From: an uncultured Azonexus sp.
Lineage (GTDB): Bacteria; Pseudomonadota; Gammaproteobacteria; Burkholderiales; Rhodocyclaceae
DNA length: 35,376 bases
Assembly: GCA_937983545.1 (NCBI GenBank)
Contig: CALJZP010000263.1
Span: 1-35,376, forward strand
Direction of reading: 5' to 3'
The translations under genes and the position numbers were made by a program. A model generated the notes under the pieces. It did no database searches and was not told the origin of the DNA. It saw only the letters and a program-made list of their open reading frames with translations. Every line of letters begins with the position of its first letter. The first letter of the stretch is position 1. This document shows positions 30,164-35,376 of the stretch, in pieces.

Positions 30164-31012
30164 ATGACCGAGACCACTCATCACGACGATCCCAGCCATG
30201 CTTCCCCATTGGGCAAGGCGACGGAATACCAGAACCACTACACGCCGGAACTGCTTTTTCCGATCCCACGCCAGCTCAAGCGCCACGAAATCGGCATCAC
30301 CGACTCAGCCCTACCTTTTGTCGGAGAAGACCTGTGGAACGCCTACGAGCTTTCCTGGCTGAATACCAAGGGGAAACCCGTCGTTGCCGTTGGCACCTTT
30401 CGCGTGCCGGCCGGCAGTCCGAATCTGATCGAGTCGAAGTCGTTCAAGCTGTACCTCAACTCCTTCAATCAGACCACCTTTGAAAGCATTGAGTCTGTCG
30501 CGCAAACGATGACACGCGATCTGTCGGCCGCCGCCGGCCGCCCAGTCGATGTCGACCTGCAAGCCCTGGCGAGTGCGCCGACTGCCAATATCGGCATTCC
30601 CGCCGGCATCCCGCTCGACGACCTGGACATCACCTGCGACCGCTACCAGCCGTCCCCCGACCTGCTGACGACGCTAGCTGGCGAAACGGTCGAGGAAACC
30701 CTGTACTCGCACCTGCTGAAATCCAACTGCCTGGTGACCGGTCAGCCCGATTGGGCCATGGTCGTCATCCGCTATCGCGGCCGACCGATCGACCACGCCG
30801 GCTTGCTGCGCTACATCGTCTCGTTCCGCAATCACAACGAATTCCATGAGCAGTGCGTGGAGCGAATTTTTTCGGATCTGCAGGCCCATTGCCAACCCGA
30901 AGCCCTGGCGGTTCATGCCCGCTACACCCGGCGCGGCGGCCTCGACATCAACCCCTTCCGCAGCACCGGCGACTACCCGACACCCGACAACACGCGAGAA
31001 ATTCGGCAATAG
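30164..31012 (+). CDS. queF: NADPH-dependent 7-cyano-7-deazaguanine (preQ0) reductase
   Basis: [58 protein letters not shown]. Confidence 0.96.
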   Translation: MTETTHHDDPSHASPLGKATEYQNHYTPELLFPIPRQLKRHEIGITDSALPFVGEDLWNAYELSWLNTKGKPVVAVGTFRVPAGSPNLIESKSFKLYLNSFNQTTFESIESVAQTMTRDLSAAAGRPVDVDLQALASAPTANIGIPAGIPLDDLDITCDRYQPSPDLLTTLAGETVEETLYSHLLKSNCLVTGQPDWAMVVIRYRGRPIDHAGLLRYIVSFRNHNEFHEQCVERIFSDLQAHCQPEALAVHARYTRRGGLDINPFRSTGDYPTPDNTREIRQ

Positions 31013-31178
31013 CAAGACCTAATACCCAACGGCCGACGGCGACAACAACATCTCCCCGGGCGCCCCGCGTACGGTTCGATTGACATTGAATACCCGCTTC
31101 TAAGCGCCGCATCCTTTCGCGGTCCCTTGGACCACGAACGGTTCACGTGAAGCATTTCCGTTACGGAAAAATCCGTGA

Positions 31179-31203
31179 CCCCGCCCAAGCGGCGGGGTTT
31201 TGT
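31179..31203 (+). terminator. Rho-independent terminator
   Basis: CCCCGCC-CAAGC-GGCGGGG followed by TTTTGTTT. Confidence 0.8.
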
Positions 31204-31217
31204 TTAATAATCTTGAC

Positions 31218-32096
31218 ATGAGCACTCTCGCCGCCCCCAACGACCCGGACAAGACCGGAAACGAACTCAAGGCCCAGCGCTTCCAGATGCTGGCGGATAT
31301 CGCCAGGGAGCTTTCCGGCGAGGTCGTATTCCCGACTTATTTCGATGCCGTTCTGCGCCTGCGCAAGGTATTGAACGACCCGAACCAGAGTATCGCCAAC
31401 ATCGCGCACGCCATATTGGCCGAACCGCTGATTTCAGCCAAGCTGCTCCATCTTGCCAATTCGGCCGCCTACAACCCGGAAGGCAAAGATATCGTCGACC
31501 TCAAGTCGGCCATCATCCGCCTCGGCATGAACGTCGTCCATACGGCGGCGCTCTCCATCGTCATGACCCAGCTGATGCGCGCCAAAGGCATGGCCGAGTT
31601 CGCCGACACCACCCATGCGCTGTGGGAACATTCGATACAGACCTCCGCTGCCGCCCATGTGCTGGCCAGTGAAAACAGCCGGATCAACAAGGACGAGGCC
31701 ATGCTGGCCGGGCTGATTCACGACCTGGGCGCGTTCTACATGCTTTACCGCGCATCGCAATACGACGAACTGCGCCATCGTCCCGACACGATCAAGTATC
31801 TGATTGTGCAATGGCATGAGAGCATTGGCGTTTCGCTACTCAATGCGCTGGGTTTGCCGGAAGAAATCGTCGAGGCGACGATAGACCACGACCACCTGCG
31901 TAGCCAACCGTCGACCATCCGCACGCTCTCGGACGTCATCTACGTAGCCAACATGCTCAGCGGTGGCCATATCGAATGGATACTGCAGGACCAACCCGGA
32001 ATGACCGACGCCATCTCGCAGCTAGAGCAACAGTACAGCCAGCTCAGACCTGCCATCGACGCCCTGACCGCCGAGTTGCGCGGCAGCCTCAAATAA
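31218..32096 (+). CDS. HDOD-domain protein
   Basis: ANIAHAILAEPLISAKLLHLANSAAYNPEGK, AGLIHDLGAFYMLYRA. Confidence 0.88.
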   Translation: MSTLAAPNDPDKTGNELKAQRFQMLADIARELSGEVVFPTYFDAVLRLRKVLNDPNQSIANIAHAILAEPLISAKLLHLANSAAYNPEGKDIVDLKSAIIRLGMNVVHTAALSIVMTQLMRAKGMAEFADTTHALWEHSIQTSAAAHVLASENSRINKDEAMLAGLIHDLGAFYMLYRASQYDELRHRPDTIKYLIVQWHESIGVSLLNALGLPEEIVEATIDHDHLRSQPSTIRTLSDVIYVANMLSGGHIEWILQDQPGMTDAISQLEQQYSQLRPAIDALTAELRGSLK

Positions 32097-32102
32097 CCGC
32101 GT

Positions 32103-32864
32103 TCAGCCCTTTTTCCCGTGCCCGGTCTTGACCTGGGTCGACGCCAGAATGCCGCGCAGAATGTTGATTTCGTCCCGCTCCAACCGGGCGCGCCCGAACA
32201 AGCGGCGCAGTTTGGGCAACAGCCTGCCCGGTTGCTCCGGGTTATAGAAACCCGTATCGGTCATGACACGCTCAAGATGTGCGTACAGGCCTTCGATCTC
32301 GTCGTTGGTCGCTGCGGGCGAAGCAAACGGCGTCGCGAGCTGCGCGCTCACCGGCGGTTTTTCCCCGAACGCAGCCATACGGCATTCGTAACACAACACT
32401 TGCACTGCCGAACCGAGATTCAATGAACTGAAGGCAGGATTGGTCGGGATGGTCACGGCCGCCTGGCAATGCAGGATTTCATCGTTGGACAGCCCAACGG
32501 TCTCGTTTCCGAAGACCAGGGCCACCTCCCCCTCGGCGGCCTCGGCCATCAGGCGGCCTACGGTCTCCCGAGGTGCCCCGAGAACGGGACCGATATCGCG
32601 CTGGCGCGCAGAAAGTGCGACTGCAAACGAAGCGCCGGCCAATGCTTCGCCCAGCGACGAAACGACGTTCGCCGCCGCGAGCACATCGATTGCACCAGTT
32701 GCCCTCGTATCCGCCTCAGGATCGGGAAACTGCTTCGGCTCAACCAGATAGAGGCGCGACAAGCCCATGGTCTTCATGGCCCTGGCAGCAGCGCCAATAT
32801 TTCCGGGGTGACTGGGACGGCAAAGTACGACTCTGATACGGGAAAGCAGGACTTCCGGGTTCAT
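32103..32864 (-). CDS. trmJ: tRNA (Cm32/Um32) methyltransferase, SpoU family
   Basis: RIRVVLCRPSHPGNIGAAARAMKTMGLSRLYLVEPKQFPDPEA, LVFGNETVGLSNDEI; divergent from suhB. Confidence 0.9.
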   Translation of the reverse strand: MNPEVLLSRIRVVLCRPSHPGNIGAAARAMKTMGLSRLYLVEPKQFPDPEADTRATGAIDVLAAANVVSSLGEALAGASFAVALSARQRDIGPVLGAPRETVGRLMAEAAEGEVALVFGNETVGLSNDEILHCQAAVTIPTNPAFSSLNLGSAVQVLCYECRMAAFGEKPPVSAQLATPFASPAATNDEIEGLYAHLERVMTDTGFYNPEQPGRLLPKLRRLFGRARLERDEINILRGILASTQVKTGHGKKG

Positions 32865-32929
32865 GGTGTAAAATTCGTTCTTTCAAAATATTTCGGGTAG
32901 CTTCGGCTGCCCGTTAGCTCTTTAAGACC

Positions 32930-33733
32930 ATGCATCCAGCCCTGAATATCGCCATCAAGGCGGCGCGCCGCGCCGGCCAGATCATCAACCGTGCCTCGAA
33001 CGACATCGAGCTGCTCAAGGTTTCCTCGAAGCAGCCGAACGACTTCGTGACCGAAGTCGACAAAGCCGCCGAAAAAGCGATCATCGAAACGCTGCAGGAA
33101 GCCTATCCGGGGTACGGCATTCTAGCAGAGGAGTCAGGCCTCTCCGCTGGACAGGACTCCGAGTATCAATGGATCATCGACCCGCTCGACGGAACCACCA
33201 ACTTCATCCACGGCATGCCGCAGTATGCGGTTTCCATCGCCCTTGCCAAATCGGGCATCGTCGAACAGGCTGTCGTTTTCGACCCGAATCGCAACGAATT
33301 GTTTACGGCCAGCAAGGGCGCCGGCGCTTTCCTGAACGAGCGGCGCATCCGCGTTTCCCGCCGCACCCGCCTCGGTGAAGCCCTGATCGGCACCGGCTTC
33401 CCCTATCGTATGTTCGACAAGATCGACCTCTACCTGGCAATCTTCAAGGAATTGGCCGAAAAAACCGCCGGCCAGCGCCGCCCGGGTGCTGCCTCGCTTG
33501 ATCTCGCCTATGTCGCCTGCGGCCGTTACGACGGTTTCTGGGAATTCGGTCTGTCCCCTTGGGACATGGCGGCAGGCGCCCTTCTGATCTCGGAAGCCGG
33601 TGGCCTGGTCAGCGACTTGCGTGGCGATGCCAATTATCTCGAAACCGGCAACCTGATCGCCGGCACACCCAAGGTATTCGCCCCCTTGCTGAAGCTGATC
33701 GACGGTCACCTTCCCGAAACCGTTCGCGGCTGA
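32930..33733 (+). CDS. suhB: Inositol-1-monophosphatase family protein
   Basis: [58 protein letters not shown]. Confidence 0.95.
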   Translation: MHPALNIAIKAARRAGQIINRASNDIELLKVSSKQPNDFVTEVDKAAEKAIIETLQEAYPGYGILAEESGLSAGQDSEYQWIIDPLDGTTNFIHGMPQYAVSIALAKSGIVEQAVVFDPNRNELFTASKGAGAFLNERRIRVSRRTRLGEALIGTGFPYRMFDKIDLYLAIFKELAEKTAGQRRPGAASLDLAYVACGRYDGFWEFGLSPWDMAAGALLISEAGGLVSDLRGDANYLETGNLIAGTPKVFAPLLKLIDGHLPETVRG

Positions 33734-33755
33734 ACAAAACGTACGCAGAACAAAA

Positions 33756-33779
33756 AAGCGCCTGAAGGCGCTTTTTTTT
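33756..33779. terminator. Bidirectional rho-independent terminator
   Basis: AAAAAAGCGCCTGAAGGCGCTTTTTTTT between suhB and the opposing gene. Confidence 0.85.
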
Positions 33780-33825
33780 CGCCCCCCATCCTCGGTCGTC
33801 CAGGCCGATTCACTCAACGCAGCGG

Positions 33826-34029
33826 CTAACCCTCGTCGCCATCCTCTTCCGACGCCTGCAACCACCACAACAAATCACCGGCCTGCAATGGCATGGGAAC
33901 CATCTGATTCCGTTGCCACTTGAACACGGGACCGTAGGGAACGTATCGGGCCATGACATCACCCTTCGATGTCACCCCAAAAAACGGCCACCCCGACCTG
34001 ATGAACTCCCGAATCTGGCTATCGGTCAT
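33826..34029 (-). CDS. Small hypothetical protein
   Basis: MTDSQIREFIRSGWPFFGVTSKGDVMARYVPYGPVFKWQRNQ...; start uncertain. Confidence 0.55.
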   Translation of the reverse strand: MTDSQIREFIRSGWPFFGVTSKGDVMARYVPYGPVFKWQRNQMVPMPLQAGDLLWWLQASEEDGDEG

Positions 34030-34049
34030 CGCACCTCCCAAGCCCCACT

Positions 34050-34289
34050 TCAATAGCCGTCACGCGCCCTGGCCAACACTTCGGAGGCTTCGTCAAATTG
34101 ATGCGATTGACTGCTGCTATGCCCCCGTACAACCGAGCCGAAGTAGCTCGCAAACTCCTCGTCGGAAAGCGCGGCATCCTCGACATAGGCAAGACGGCGC
34201 TCGACACGCCGACGCCGCTCGCAACACCCACTGGGCGGGCCGATATCCCTCAGCCGACGATCAACACGTGCTCTGCGGTCCATATCCAT
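34050..34289 (-). CDS. Small Arg-rich hypothetical protein
   Basis: MDMDRRARVDRRLRDIGPPSGCCERRRRVERRLAYVEDAALSDEEFASYFG; start uncertain (track ORF to 34379). Confidence 0.45.
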   Translation of the reverse strand: MDMDRRARVDRRLRDIGPPSGCCERRRRVERRLAYVEDAALSDEEFASYFGSVVRGHSSSQSHQFDEASEVLARARDGY

Positions 34290-34405
34290 AAATCCCCATG
34301 TCATGACACAACGCAACCTTAGCGCCAGAACATGACAACTGCAAGGGGCATCCAGACTGACGGACATGGCCAAACGCAAAAGAGAGCGCCGTTATTGCGC
34401 TCCCG

Positions 34406-34636
34406 TCATTGGTTTTGAACTTTCCGCCAGCCACGACGTTCCATGCACCCATGGATGCGACGGACACTGGCATTGGTTACCGTTCCGTCGATCGCCTGGT
34501 CGGTCTGGGACTTGCAGAAACGGATATCGGCCTCGTAATCCGCCTCCGATGCCCCCGGCCTTGACCAATGCCAGGCGGGTTGGAGAAGCGAACATCCTGC
34601 CAAGGCCATTAACGTCATCAAGCCAATGGTTTTCAC
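34406..34636 (-). CDS. Small predicted lipoprotein
   Basis: GTG start VKTIGLMTLMALAGCSLLQ with LAGC lipobox. Confidence 0.6.
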   Translation of the reverse strand: MKTIGLMTLMALAGCSLLQPAWHWSRPGASEADYEADIRFCKSQTDQAIDGTVTNASVRRIHGCMERRGWRKVQNQ

Positions 34637-34680
34637 TAGATATCCTGACAAAGTATTTTCCAGGAACGATACCAATAAAA

Positions 34681-34706
34681 AAGCGCCCCGAAGGGCGCTT
34701 TTTTTT
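34681..34706 (-). terminator. Rho-independent terminator downstream of tRNA-Ser
   Basis: AAGCGCCC-CGAA-GGGCGCTT with flanking A/T runs on both sides. Confidence 0.75.
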
Positions 34707-34712
34707 GAATCC

Positions 34713-34803
<91 letters not shown>

Positions 34804-34839
34804 GGGAAGCCGTGCATTTTAGCAGAATCGCTGCGATGG

Positions 34840-35106
34840 TCAAATAATCTTTCGGAGAAAAGCGAGTCCGATCCAGAGCAGGAGCAGGATTACGAAACAA
34901 ACAACGCCTACGGCCTTCCCCGAGAACCCCGGCAGGATCGCGGCGACGAGTTGCCTCGGGGCGCGGGTAATCAGGTTGAAAAGTTGATAGATCCTGTTGC
35001 TTGCCCTCCCTCGCCCGGCCAGGATATGCAGCACCCCTTGGCCGATCAAGCAAAGGCCCAGCATCTCGACGACGGCACGAGCCGCGCTGATCAGAAACAG
35101 CTCCAT
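34840..35106 (-). CDS. Small predicted membrane protein
   Basis: MELFLISAARAVVEMLGLCLIGQGVLHILAG...AVGVVCFVILLLLWIGLAFLRKII. Confidence 0.7.
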   Translation of the reverse strand: MELFLISAARAVVEMLGLCLIGQGVLHILAGRGRASNRIYQLFNLITRAPRQLVAAILPGFSGKAVGVVCFVILLLLWIGLAFLRKII

Positions 35107-35111
35107 CCGGA

Positions 35112-35363
35112 CTAGTCGTCTTCCAGACCGAATTCGATGTCGATTTTCTTCATCTGCCGGTTGTACCACCAGATGATCACCAGAAAAAGCACCAATCCGC
35201 CCTGTGCCGCCATGTAAAAGCCCAGCGGGAAGCCGAAGATGACGATCTGGTTGATATCCCGCGCAAACCAGGTCGTGCCAAAGGTCACGCAAACCCATAG
35301 AAGAAGCAGGACAAAGGTCAGACGCCTGGTCTTCCGCCAATAGAGATAGCGTTTCCCTTTCAT
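35112..35363 (-). CDS. DUF4212-family protein (sodium/solute symporter small subunit)
   Basis: MKGKRYLYWRKTRRLTFVLLLLWVCVTFGTTWFARDINQIVIFGFPLGFYMAAQGGLVLFLVIIWWYNRQMKKID. Confidence 0.85.
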   Translation of the reverse strand: MKGKRYLYWRKTRRLTFVLLLLWVCVTFGTTWFARDINQIVIFGFPLGFYMAAQGGLVLFLVIIWWYNRQMKKIDIEFGLEDD

Positions 35364-35376
35364 GCGTCCTTGCCGT

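Noticed and set aside
31100-31205. Possible small RNA ending at the queF downstream terminator
   Set aside because: Hairpins and terminator exist but no convincing promoter; simpler as the queF 3' UTR.

Overview
The window looks like a proteobacterial chromosome, probably a Rhodocyclales-like betaproteobacterium (inferred from gene content only). It has two parts. (1) Positions 1 to about 21.95 kb are a composite genomic island. It abuts the 3' end of guaA, carries a P4-type tyrosine integrase next to guaA, and runs off the left edge. (2) About 22.0-35.4 kb is conserved chromosome: guaA/guaB, DUF4124, rnfH/ratA/smpB, a response regulator plus Hpt protein, tRNA-Asp, menD, queF, an HDOD protein, trmJ/suhB, tRNA-Ser and DUF4212. 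The island contains: a translationally coupled SNF2 helicase - RecQ-like helicase - third gene that resembles dpdE-dpdF-dpdG of the 7-deazaguanine DNA modification/restriction system; two unassigned co-directional genes; a cluster of two exported proteins, a WYL regulator, three small unknown proteins and a DUF2779-type nuclease with Cas4-like and DEDD-like motifs; a resolvase with two small ORFs; a second tyrosine integrase with a hairpin-rich upstream region; two phased GGCGCC arrays before a winged-helix protein; and an Xis / AlpA / integrase module. The best candidate for an undescribed system is the exported-protein/WYL/DUF2779 cluster. Its two promoter regions carry the same CGACA-N5-TGTCG palindrome and each has a potential RBS-occluding hairpin. 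All assignments come from reading the sequence; no database search was run.
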